From the NCBI GenBank assembly GCA_029532625.1, contig JARFXM010000004.1, positions 992,001 through 1,056,000 of the forward strand: DNA of 64,000 nucleotides, in the 5' to 3' direction. The stretch comes from Lomentospora prolificans. Taxonomy: Eukaryota > Ascomycota > Sordariomycetes > Microascales > Microascaceae. Under the pieces are notes generated by a model. That model was not told the DNA's origin and did not search any database. It worked only from the letters and a program-made list of their open reading frames with translations. Positions 34,601-45,525 of this stretch are shown here, piece after piece (positions within the stretch are counted from its first letter, which is position 1; each line of letters begins with the position of its first letter). The translations under genes and the position numbers were made by a program.

Positions 34601-37600
34601 CACAGAAGCATAGCCATTCCTCTTCCGCGGGTTTTGCGAGTGCGGTTTTTTGTCCCCCAAATCCCACCAAATCGGCTCACGGGTAACCCCCTGAGGGTGA
34701 GAGGCCAGAAGGTCGAGATATTTGAACATTTCCAGCCCTAAGGGCGAAACACTAAGAATCCTTGTTGGCCTCGTTTGCTTGTTCTCTTGCCGAGCCTCCT
34801 GTGGTATCCCTGGCTCGTCGGGCGCTTGCTGGAGCCACGTCCGCAATATCGCGTCTGATTTCGTACATCCTTGCTCGTCCAAGACGATACTTCACCAGAT
34901 GCGAACGATTGCAAAGATAATACTGCAAGCATATGGCGCATTCCAAACCTGAGAAGTAAATTAGATGGCGGTCTAGACTTTCCTGGCGGATATTGATGGT
35001 GTCCTGTTGGCTCGATCACTCGCCGTGGCCGCCTGGCCCGCTTGGCAATTTTCCTCCATTTGGCAGAGTGGGTACTGCTCTTGCGAAGAGCCAGCAGCAT
35101 CACAGGTACCTCCGGTCTAGCGCGCGGATCTGGCGGGTCAGAGCAGTCAAAGAAGGTGTGCACCCTACTGTCGTCGTTCAAGGGAAGACCTTGGCGTGAG
35201 GCAAGGTGCATGCTTCTCGCCTCTGGTTAGATGAAAACTGCAACTCTACCATGCCTCTTGAGGGTGGACGGGTAGCGTTACGAAGTAGACGACATGCTCC
35301 GCTGCACTGCATGCAGGACAGAAGTACTCCGGAGTCGTGTCGCAACGCAACAGGATTGTAGGTAGTGTCGGACGGTAACGCTCAGCTGACCATTCCTGTA
35401 AGTCTGTGTAAGCCCCCAAAGAGGTTCAAGCGCAATATCGGAGTCGGTAGAGAAGAAGCATGCGCAAGGGAGAAGGGCGGCAGAGTTTGTTCGGAAACGA
35501 ACAAGAACCTGCAAGCCAAGCGGGCTAGCGAAGAGTGACAATGGCATCACGTTGTCCTGAAGAAGAGACCCTCCATAGGAAACCTGCACTCCTGTCTAGA
35601 CTAACATGGGTCCGTTGCTCTATTGTGCTTGCTGTGTTTTCTCTGACCCCGCCAAGCGAACAAACTTGATCCAATAGACCCTGTTGCTCTTGCTCATTTG
35701 CACTTGAATCCCGCCTAGAACAGCGAATAGACAGTGACCACGGAAGGCGGGCATCCTTGGCTTGGGCTCAGGGAGGAAGGGACGCGGCTATCAATGCAGT
35801 TTTCTTCGGCTAACCGAAGGAGCAAACGAGGGCGGGGGATAGACGAGAACGGCATCCGCTAGCGGCTTTCTCAATCTCTCTCCTGCAACTCCTGCAACAT
35901 GAAATTTCCTCTTTCCTGCGCCAGTAATCTGTTCCTGACACTCAGTCGATTCAAATTTACAACCAATGTTGTGTGCGCTCATCCCATCTTCCTCGGACCT
36001 CGCACAGTCGCACATTTCGATAGCTTCCTGCAACATTCACGGCTATGTCTGTCGACTTGTCCTAGAAGGGAAAGTAAGCGAAGGGATATTTGGGAAACGA
36101 GCTGGCATAATTCCTCCAAACCATCCCGTGTTCTCCTTTTGAAACACGCACATACCAAGTTCCCTACCCCTAGCCTTACGAACGCAAACAAAGCACGAGC
36201 AGGCCATTTTGGCTCTAGATTGTATGTATGAGTCAAAGTTGCGAAAGATGGTCTCTGCGCCGTTTACCTTGGTAGGTCTCCTTCAATTGCGAGGTTCTTG
36301 ATGAAAGCAAGCTAGATTGTCGTGCGCCTGGTTTCAGGATACCGTTACGGTCCACGGTGCTAGCCCTAATATAGTCAAGGTGAGCACCTATGACTTCGTA
36401 TGCTGCGAAATAGTCGGGGCTCGTCAGCAGTTTAGGCCATCCTTCGATGCTACAGTAGTCGTGAAGACTGAAGAATAGCACTGCTACCGACAGCCTGGTT
36501 GCGGCCAAGAGATCATCGCGCCGATACGGCCCCGGGCTTTGCTGATCAAGAGCTTATTAGATGGCAAGCGGGAATGTTTCGTTTCATCCCTCCTTTTCAG
36601 TGTTTTATGAGGACCGTGGCATGCCTGCTTAATTAAGGGGCTGTTTCTGAGGTCACGATGGAGGAGTCCGTGCCCCCAGACTAAACATCGCGAACAGACC
36701 AGCTTTGGCCCCCGAACAGCGGCGCAGCCTTACGAAAACTCGCTCGGTGATTTTTCCCACAACCCTGCCAAGATTGTGGGAGTGGGGGAGAATGGGTCAA
36801 GAGAACGCATTTCTCTACGTTTTATGTCTGTGTTTGACCTTTTTGGGGCATATCGATGTGGCGGTGGTTCGAGATATGTTGTTTCGTGGACACACTTGTC
36901 AGCCGCGAACGCTCTGGCGATGTTTCAGCCCTGCATGGTCCCTTGGGAAGTTCAGAATCGTCCAAGTGAAAATTGCCATCTAAATTGACGAGAGATATCC
37001 CTTCAAAGAGTCCGTCTCGTCTGTTTCAACTCCGGCAAGTAATAGGGGTCTCGATCCTCAGCCCTGGATAGGGTCTAGACCATCCAACTTCTTGGTTCCA
37101 GATCCTTCGTTAAGGGTCCCATTTCCCGCTCCTCTGCGACAATGGGTAATAAAGGATTGAATGGTTGAGGAACGAGTATCTCTTTGCAACCCTTGGCTTG
37201 GAAAGCTATGATAATCATTCAATGCTTCTTTGGTAATGGATCTGCGAGCTTGGTCTTCAAAGATGCAGCACTTAGTCCACCGCCCCCAAAAGAGTATCCG
37301 ATTCCATGGACCATTGGTGCACTATGACAAATCCCAACCCCTTGGCTCCCGGGCAGGTCTGGCCCTCATGGTCCAGGATCCATCCTCAGCGCCCCCCGGA
37401 ATAATCTTGGGCACGTTGGGGGCGACGGTGGAATAGTCAAGCGCCCCAACTGCGCGACTCTAAACGCGTGTCTCAGCCCCCTCGAATCCAAGGGCAAGAG
37501 TACACAATCACTGTTTTTTATAGCTTATTCTCGAGTGTCGCTGGCAATGTCGGCCACCGTGCACGTCCTTCCATAGAAGACTCTCGATTGTCACGACTCA

Positions 37601-38395
37601 CCTCTGGTGAGTGCTAGTACTTCTCTCTACGGCACAAGTGTAGCCCTAATGGTGCAATTAATCGCAGAATACCGCAGTCTGGTGCCAAGAAAGCGCCGAA
37701 TTACTGAACAATGACTAGATGACGAGCGCAAGTGACTGGGGGATTCGTGTTGGCTAGTACAGCTTGGGTGATCTGCGCCGCCAAGACCCGTACACTTCGT
37801 TCAACACGCACGCATCACTAATCACAAAATCGTAACAAATGCGGCTTTCCTCGCCAGGCTGGCCGTCAAGACGCCACGAGGCCTCACCCACTACTAACCA
37901 CGAGCACTCTGAGCGGTAGGCCTGAAAGCCATAGGCAACAGCCAATGATCCCGCGCTTGGAGAGCGTCGTCATGATTAATGATCTGGTTAATTTCCCACT
38001 ACTGCTAAACTCTCTATCCCTTCAACAACAGAGTTGCATGACGGTTCGCACGAGGGGCGGCGGGCATGGAGAATACGCAATGATGCTCAGATTGGAATTA
38101 CGGAAACGCGTATACGATGCGAGATTAGAAAATTGTCGAATAATCATGATGCATCTTCAATCTATGTAGTGTATTCAGGATAGATGATGGGACTTCAACG
38201 ATGCTAAAGGCTCCATCGACTCTAAAGATAAAATGGACGTGAGATCGCCTTGATCATCGGAAAGAACAAACCGCTTAACATCATCATTGTCAACAATATA
38301 GAAGCATACAAAGCTCAAAATAGCCCGCAACACATCCCCCAAGATCCTTCTTAACCAAACCCCCCCGTTAGACGCTTCCAGGCCATCCAACAACC
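31635..38395. other. Gene-poor region (6.8 kb)
   Basis: No gene is recognised over 6.8 kb. Open frames up to about 150 codons exist on both strands (for example 34286-34741 +, starting at GTG, and 34738-35211 -), but they overlap each other and show no domain. A T21 tract lies at 33582-33602. A sequence near 33280 resembles a tRNA T-arm but has no cloverleaf. The last 60 nt before 38396 form the NmrA-like gene leader. Base composition is not visibly different from the surroundings, so a recent AT-rich repeat-induced-mutation block is not supported. Confidence 0.55.
33582..33602. repeat. T21 homopolymer tract
   Basis: An uninterrupted run of 21 T on the + strand within the gene-poor region, followed by GGCAATTCG. 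Confidence 0.9.
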
Positions 38396-39625
38396 ATGTC
38401 CTCTCCCAAGCTCATAACCATCTTCGGCGGCACTGGTAACCAAGGCCGAAGCGTCGCTCTCTCCCTCCTCGGAAACAAGGCCGGCACCTTCAAGGTCCGC
38501 ATCATCACCCGGAACCCCGAGAGCGACGCCGCCAAGGCCCTTGTTGAGGCAGGTGCGACGGTCGTCAAGGCCGACGGTACGGATCGTGAGCAGATGCTTG
38601 CTGCATTCAAGGAAAGCTGGGGAGCATTCATCAATACCAATGGCGATGATCCTGTAAGTGTATAGTCTATGTGTAGTGGATCGTATCTAGTTACAACGTG
38701 TAAGTCGCAGCACGGGTAACCGGTCATACTGACAAAGGCGTTTTCAGGCACTTGATCAACCTGGCAGCCTCTCCGAGGTGGAGGTCGGCAAGATCGTCCT
38801 AGATGCCGCCGCCGATGCCGGTGTAAAGCACGTCGTCTACAGCGGCATGGTTTCGACGACCGAGGCTACAAAGGGCAAATATACCGCCGTGGCCTTTGAG
38901 GGTAAGTCACAGCCGCTCCAAACCTGCCTCACCCAAACTCGACCCCCATCCCACTAACACAAGGTATTCAAATTCTAGACAAGAACATCATCGGCCGATA
39001 CGCCGCCTCAAAGACAGCCTTCGAGAGCACTACCATCGTTAGCCCCGGCAACTACATGGAAAATTTCCTAATGCAGGAACTCGCTGGCGTATTCGGAGGC
39101 TTCCCTTACGTCCCGGATGAAGAGGGGTTCTTGACCTATAGCACCCCCCACTGGGGAGGAGACGATGACGTGCCTTATATCGCCATCAGAGCGGACTACG
39201 GCGATTTGGTCCACGGAGTTCTGCTCGATCCCGCCAAGTACAATGGCCAATTTATTCAGGGATTCAGCCAGTCCATAAAATCAGACGCTGCAGTCAAGGC
39301 CTTTGAAGAAGGTAAGTTTACTGTCGACAGAAGCCGGCTAGACGAATTATTCGCTAACATGCCAACAGTGTCGGGCAAGAAGGCAAGGTACATACCGATG
39401 AAGAGCTTGAATGACCTGCAGACGTACGGCATGAGGGCTCTCGAAACGGTCAAGAGCGTTTTCGGCTTCAGCCAGGCTAGCGGTGGCTTTTATTACGGTA
39501 CCCCCAATGATGTTGGACCGGCCACCGAGCTGAAGAGAGCCGCTGCGGAAGCTCGAGGGAAGGAGGGCGATGAGGCAAAGCTGTTGACGATCAAGCAGTT
39601 TTGGAAGCAGCACTTTACAGCATAG
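38396..39625 (+). CDS. NmrA-like NAD(P)-binding protein
   Basis: Four exons, 38396-38653, 38748-38901, 38979-39311 and 39369-39625, encode 333 residues. The N-terminal Rossmann motif is GGTGNQGRSV (GxxGxxG), followed by RIITRNPESD, where the Arg suggests NADP(H) preference. The VVYSGMVSTTEATKGK and VSPGNYMENF blocks are characteristic of the NmrA/HSCARG branch of atypical short-chain dehydrogenases. Members act as redox sensors or reductases; nothing here identifies a substrate. Intron 3 (39312-39368, 57 nt, GTAAGT...CAACAG) has no in-frame stop and is a multiple of three, so retention would add 19 residues. I treat it as an intron because the AFEEVSGKKARYIPM junction reads like the family. 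The gene is flanked by a gene desert on its 5' side. Confidence 0.9.
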
Positions 39626-40018
39626 ACACCCAAGGAGCGCCTTCGCGAGCGACTAGCAAGTGCGGTGGAGACACAATGATGCCAGGTGTGGTTTCTCAAA
39701 CAGTCGTAGTCAAATAATTATTTTATTCATATCTATCGTCAATATTTGCAACGAAAGGCTTGGGTATCAAGGGTATCTATAATCATTGAGGCGTTTCGTA
39801 GTATGTTCAGCGCACCGCGAGTCATCAATGCAAAGAGGTCCGGGGCCTTTGAATCTGCCGCCCATTTGTCACGGATAAGAGGAGAGAGGCCTCACCACAG
39901 GCGTGAAGTCGGGCTCTAGAGTGCGGAATGTCGGCGAAGGAAGGTAACTCCTACTTCATCGCCACGCATTCGTCGTGCTGATTGAGTTTAGAGGCAAAAA
40001 GCAGTCGCCTGGTACTTC
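39626..40018. other. Intergenic spacer between convergent genes
   Basis: 393 bp lie between the stop of the NmrA-like gene and the stop of dynactin p25. It holds both 3' UTRs; an ATAATTATTTTATTCATAT stretch near 39712-39731 is AT-rich and suits 3'-end formation. Nothing else is seen. Confidence 0.55.
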
Positions 40019-40741
40019 TCACGGCGCTTGTGGCCGCACATGGTTTCCAACCGTTTTGTAGATATCCCGGAGTTCAAACGACTCATGGGCACCCTCGGGT
40101 ACTTCCCCAATGACACGAGCCGGCTGGCCAGCGACAATGGTAAAGCTCGGAATAACCATATTGGGTGGCACGACCGTGTTGTCCAGTACTTTAACGTAGT
40201 CCTTGATGATTGCGAACTCGCCTATAACAACGTTGTGGCCAATGTGGACGTGGCTGCCTATGCTGGCCGCCCGCACGACTGTCTTTTCACCGACAAACAC
40301 GTGGTCACCCATCCGCAGGGGCATATGGCTATAGATTCTGCACAAACATGTTAGCTCCTCAGACTACACACGTCGCTCTTCAATATAGTTCCGCACCCTT
40401 TGAAAAGACGGCCTGGGGGCCGGAGGAGCGAGCCTCTACTTAGGAAGCAGTAACGGCCCATTGCAACCGAAGTCGAGCTTCCAGATCCCTGGCCCCCGGA
40501 GGATGAGGATGGTTGCGATCGGACAAGGTCGCCCCTTATCATGGCTTCCGGTTGGATTACCGACTTTCCTCCAAGCATGATATTCTGAGTACCAACGAGA
40601 ATGGCTTTCCGAGCAACCTTGTTGCCGGTGTCCTAGACACGAGAGCAGTCAGTCGCATTATTCTCTCAAGTCAAAAGAGCGGAGCAGCACGACTGAACTT
40701 ACCGTCTCGATGTACTCGCCTTTTGCCGGGCGTCTCGACAT
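40019..40741 (-). CDS. Dynactin subunit p25 (DCTN5 / RO-12 type)
   Basis: Three minus-strand exons, 40741-40703, 40632-40397 and 40337-40019, encode 197 residues. p25 is part of the pointed-end complex of dynactin, which helps dynein-dynactin bind cargo such as early endosomes and supports nuclear movement in hyphae. Exon 1 encodes MSRRPAKGEYIET and exon 2 continues DTGNKVARKA and LGGKSVIQPEAMIRGDL, the family signature start. The body consists of hexapeptide repeats forming a left-handed beta helix (MGDHVFVGEKTVV, AASIGSHVHIGHNVVIGEF, DNTVVPPNMVIPSF), ending with ELRDIYKTV. A Ser/Gly-rich loop interrupts the helix after VRSQP, as in other fungal orthologues. All junctions are in phase and the length fits. 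Confidence 0.94.
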
Positions 40742-41329
40742 TTTCGTTGGCAATATAGGGGCAAATATTATTAATTGGTAGCTTCTAGGGCCTGAAATCC
40801 CACGGCGAGAGTGATGCATTTCACTTGGAGACGGAGGATGACAAAGGCCAATTCTCGCTGCCCAGGCACAAGTCGCGACGCTCGTGCTGTACCTGCTAAG
40901 CCACTTTACACGTGAGGTCGCGCCACAGCTGCCACGCTCGGACAAGGACGCTCAGCCGACGATGCAGGGAACGATATCATCACCTGCTAATTTTTGCCTC
41001 CGTTCCGGATCACCCCAGAGACGGACGTCGTTTGCGGCTCACGCCTCCCCCTTGACAAATCCAACCCATCGCGCCCAATTCGTTTGGCAACGATACCGCG
41101 CGTCGATAGGTCTACGATACGAACATAGACCATCGTGAAAAGACCTTATTTCCGTTATTTACAAGCTCCGGCTTCCAGTACATCCGGAGCTCCTTCCGCC
41201 CCGCGATTCCCGAAGATTCGACCCTTTTTCTCCTATCTCCGACAGCTTCGCCAACACTACATAGAGTCGAGCGCAAGCCCCAAACCACTCAAAGCTCTTG
41301 CTAGGTGGTTTCTCGATTCATTATTCACA
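40742..41329. promoter_or_regulatory. Shared divergent promoter region of dynactin p25 and the DUF1279 gene
   Basis: 588 bp separate the two ATGs. The frame of the DUF1279 gene is open back to 41135 but contains no ATG. No TATA box is obvious. Confidence 0.55.
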
Positions 41330-42252
41330 ATGTCACAACGACTCAACCCCCTCCGGCTCTTCCAAGTTGCACGGACAGCGGGCTCCCAGCAAGGGAGTCC
41401 GGCCTTCCGGATGACATTCGCGACGGCCCAGCGCTCGTCGACTTCCCAAATATCTCAGAAGGCCGGCACGGGCTTCCGTGCAGCTTCTCGGCAGTCGAGC
41501 GGGCTAGCTTCGATTCCCAGGCTACGAATGTTTGGCCAGCGCCCCCGCCGACCCTTTAGTACATCCCGTCGCTTTCGGAGCTCTCAGGAGGGATCTAAAC
41601 CAGATGCGGAGCCTCAAACAATTGGAGCAAGGTTGAAGAAGCTGACAAGGGAATATGGATGGGTTACGGTTGCCGTATACCTTGGACTCAGCGTCTTGGA
41701 CTTTCCCTTCTGTTTCCTTCTCGTCAAGGTTGCCGGACCAGACAAGATCGGTAAGATTCGCACAAGCACATCATTCCTGGCAATAATCGCATAGTCACTA
41801 AACCCATGAGGCAGGTGAAATCGAACACCATGTCATCGAATACGTTTCCCAGGTTGTGCCAGAGCCTGTAAAGAATGTGTACCACGATACCCGTGACTGG
41901 GCCAAGAACGCTTGGGCAAGGCTCAGGGGTCAGGCTGAAAACGGTGTCGGACAGGCCGATTGGGGAGTCAAGTCGGCTCAAGACGCCCACCGAGTAAAAG
42001 CGAGTATGTCAAGACCGAAAATCCTTTGTTCTCCGCTACTCTGAACGCGATTGCATTGTAGGGCGTTATCTGGATGTCACTAACGAGCTTTCTTGCAATC
42101 TAGGTCTCGCCACCCAACTGGCTCTCGCCTATGCCATCCACAAGAGTTTCATCTTCCTTCGGGTGCCGCTTACCGCCGCCGTGACTCCCAAGGTTGTCAA
42201 GATTCTTAGAGGCTGGGGTTGGCAAATCGGCAAGAAGAAGACCAAGTCTTAG
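41330..42252 (+). CDS. Mitochondrial DUF1279 protein (FAM210/Nat2-like)
   Basis: Three exons, 41330-41750, 41815-42003 and 42104-42252, encode 252 residues. The first roughly 85 residues are basic, rich in Arg, Ser and Gln and almost free of acidic residues, ending in RRPFSTSRRFRSSQ, a classic mitochondrial presequence. The DUF1279 core follows: LTREYGWVTVAVYLGLSVLD with a hydrophobic membrane segment, an amphipathic middle, and the second conserved block SLATQLALAYAIHKSFIFLR then PLTAAVTPKVVKILR with the WGWQIGKKK end. Relatives are yeast Nat2 and animal FAM210A/B, inner-membrane proteins of poorly defined role. CTAAC and CACTAA branch sites precede the acceptors. It is divergent from dynactin p25. 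Confidence 0.9.
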
Positions 42253-44850
42253 TCTTTGGTCAGCATTGAGATCCTCGATGGCGGTTTGTGTGCAGCCCAC
42301 TTTCCCATTCACTGATCCGCTCCTCGCCCTATATGACATCTTTCGAATGCTTGTCATTCGTGTATTCTGGCATCCTTTTCTTTTCGGTTGGAGAAACGAA
42401 AAGGAGTCCTTCTTGTAGAGTTATAGACATAGATTCCAACATTTCCACTCTCACGCGTTTTTCCGTCATTATAGACTCACATAGACCCATATTGTATAAT
42501 ATAAACTCTTATTTACAACACCATTGATTTCGATCTCAACAGTCGATCTCCTCAGATTCACACAATGACTACAATTCGAGACACGTATCCATACCTTGTA
42601 GCTTGAAGTCTATCAGGCGGGCTACCCGAACGAACACCCACCTCCGAATTGAGACCTTTCTTCGTCCGTATGCGGATCGTTGGGTCGCGAAACTTTTGCA
42701 GAGTTGCCTGGCCTCTCGATTTCATTATCACAATAAAACGTAGAGTGTGTATGTCTGACTTTCCAGAGCTGAAGTTTCCAGATATGCTCGTGGGCTCTTC
42801 TCCAAAGATGGTTAGGTCTGGCTCCGCTCCTCGTGGCAACGATGCTTTTGTATTGACACTGCGCTCCAAGATTCCAGTCGTTAGGGAATGTTTTCATTCC
42901 GCCCCGTCCTTTCGTTCCTCCAGCCCTCTTAACTCTTTTATCGCGAGCGCCTGAGGCGTTGCGCGGCACCTCCGAGGGCCGAGGTTCTGTAGGGTGGTCT
43001 CGATGGGTTGGGACGTCATAACTTGCTTCATGGATAGTGGCGGAGAGAGTCTTTGAAGGGCTCGGAACCCTCCTTATCCGCACCCTGAAAAAGGTTCACT
43101 GTGTGAGAAAAGAGAGAGGGCGGGCCAACACGAGTTTCAGAGGTCTAGACCTCGAGATTATGACCCGCGTATGAACTCGATGCTCGTCAAGCCACCGACG
43201 ACAGATCAACGTGGTGGTAATCGAGATAAGATCGGCCCGGGCTGCATGCGTCAGGGTGCGGTGTTCCGCTTTGTAACGTCAAGCGATGGCAAGGAGCCCT
43301 CGGTGAGGCTGATGGCGTCGCCAGTGATTGTGATTCCGCCTCAGGATGAGATTCCGGGTCCGGTGATCTCGGGGCCGTAGCCAAGTCGTTACACGAGGCA
43401 TAGGTTTTCCATCCCATCTATTCTCGAAACCGGAGTTGAGATCATTTTGCCTGTTAGGTTCATGGAATTTCTGGTTTGACTTTTTAGTAAGGGAAAAAAG
43501 AGTGTAAACTGTAATACGGAGCGACTCGACTCTAGTGTGCAGACGAAAAGCTAACATGATGCCTCGTAGCTCGGCCATCTGTTAGGCCCGCTCTACCGCC
43601 TGCTCTATCCCTTTGAGTTTGTTGCGAGCCGGTGATAGAGTTGAGATGGCCATCGATTATCCCGACGGCAGCATCTCCAGATCGTGATCCGAAACAACAG
43701 ACTTCACACACATCCGCCCGACTCTCCTTCCGAGGCTGACCTCTAGGTGATCCCTTTCTCCTAGCGTAGAGCATCCCAGCCCTGAAAAGGGAACTGGTGA
43801 CGCTTCCTCGCCGATTCAAACTTTCTCTGAGGCAGGATTTCCGTCTCTGCTCGACACCCTGTGTGGCACTGCACCTATCCCCTTCTTTTCTTGCCATCTA
43901 TCCCTGAAAGTTTAATGCCGTAGCACGGTACCCCAGGCCGAAGAATGCGAAGCCGGTGGGGCCACAACACGCCAACATCGTGTGCACTACACAAAATTTG
44001 AGCCCTTTTAGACTTTGCCAAGCGAAATGACCAAAGCAACTATGCTGTCTCGTTTCGGGACATCCCCCACATCCCATTCCTTGGACCATTGCGGAACTCC
44101 ACCAGGAATTCTTGACACTTGGCTACTCCACCACCCGGGTTCCGGGGCTGCAACACTCACTCTCACCTGCCCCCTATCCAACGGCCGCACCGCTTTACCG
44201 CAAACTTCAACCCCCCTAAGGCTTTCATCATAAAGTTTGATGAGATCAACAGTATGACGATATCCTTCTGGATCTTGGCGGGAGCGGTATGCCGTCGATC
44301 CTGAAAAAATTATACCCCTTAGGCGTAAAGATGAACATACATCCTCACGAGGACCTAACTCGAATCCCGCAAGCCACTGCTTCTTCAGCTTAGACTTCGA
44401 CCCAAGCACCAACTTCATCGAGGGTATCCTTGACTAACAAGAACCCTATTGCATGTGTATCTATACGGGTACTTTCTCTTCATCTTTGCAATTTCCCCAG
44501 CTGGAGGATTCAGAGTTGGAGCACTAAAAGCCGCGAGCTTGGCAGGACGAGATGGAAGGCCAAGGCTTCTTCTACGGTATGAGCGCATGCGTGTAATCGC
44601 ATCGGCATACAAAGGTTACCCAAATCCCAACTCCATTCCTGGCCTCCTGCAAAGCTGTACCTTGTAAGAAAGGAACAACAGGAGATGCGGAGAGGCTTGT
44701 GAGAGTCACAGGTCTACAATTCCACTAACCAGGAAATTGGCGCTTGTGAAACGGGACGCCCTCCACTCAACCACCGTAGGAAACGTGTTAACCACGACAG
44801 GACAACGTCAAGGCTGTCCCTGCACTGCCATCATCCCATCATCTTTGAGG

Positions 44851-44853
<3 letters not shown>

Positions 44854-44899
<46 letters not shown>
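44854..44899. repeat. T46 homopolymer tract
   Basis: An uninterrupted run of 46 T on the + strand, followed by CGGAGG, in the gene-poor region. It may be a poly(A) tail remnant of a minus-strand retroposed copy, or simple slippage. Confidence 0.9.
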
Positions 44900-45495
44900 C
44901 GGAGGCTTGGCAGAAGGGTTATGCTAGGCATTCCACCCTAATGCGTGGAGCCTCCACCCACTCGGATGGAGACTTACACACGAGCCCACCAAACTAGTCG
45001 ACTGTATATATATTTGTCAAACTCTCCAGTAGGTATAATGCGAACGCCAGATGGAGATAATCTAAAGGAAGAGTGGGAATCATCCCCGTCCGTGGGCCTA
45101 GGACCCTCCGACTAAAGGTCACGGGTCTTCTATAAATGATAGACATGTGGGACATCGAAACAGTCGGTGGACTATGCTTCCATATGCCGTCCGAGGGCAA
45201 CGCCCCCCAAACTTGATTAGAGCAGAGTACCAAGTTACCATAGGTTTCTTGTTTTCCCCTAGTTATGTCTCGGGGGAACGCAAATGGGGTCAAAAGGGGG
45301 TTGCCTAACCGCCATGGGACTGTCCGGAGATGCTAAGAACAAACTGTGAGATCTGATGCAGCTCTGCAATTTCCTGCTTGTTGAACATGGTAGCTAGTCT
45401 TTTTGCAGGAAACACCACTTAGAAAGTCCGAGGGCCATGATCCAGCGGCATTGCCTTGCCCTCTCCACCAAATCGGGAAGAGAATGCGAGAATTT

Positions 45496-45525
45496 TGGGC
45501 ACTATTGGGCACTATTGGGCACTAT
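45496..45525. repeat. Three exact tandem copies of a 10-bp unit
   Basis: TGGGCACTAT is repeated three times without error in otherwise unique intergenic DNA. It is a minisatellite-like short tandem array. Confidence 0.9.

Noticed and set aside
34286..34741. 151-codon + strand ORF in the first desert
   Set aside because: It starts at GTG, is overlapped by an equally long minus-strand frame and has no recognisable domain or splice context.
44008..44418. 136-codon minus-strand ATG ORF in the second desert
   Set aside because: Amino-acid composition is plausible but nothing is recognisable, there is no support from flanking exons, and random frames of this length are expected in 7 kb.
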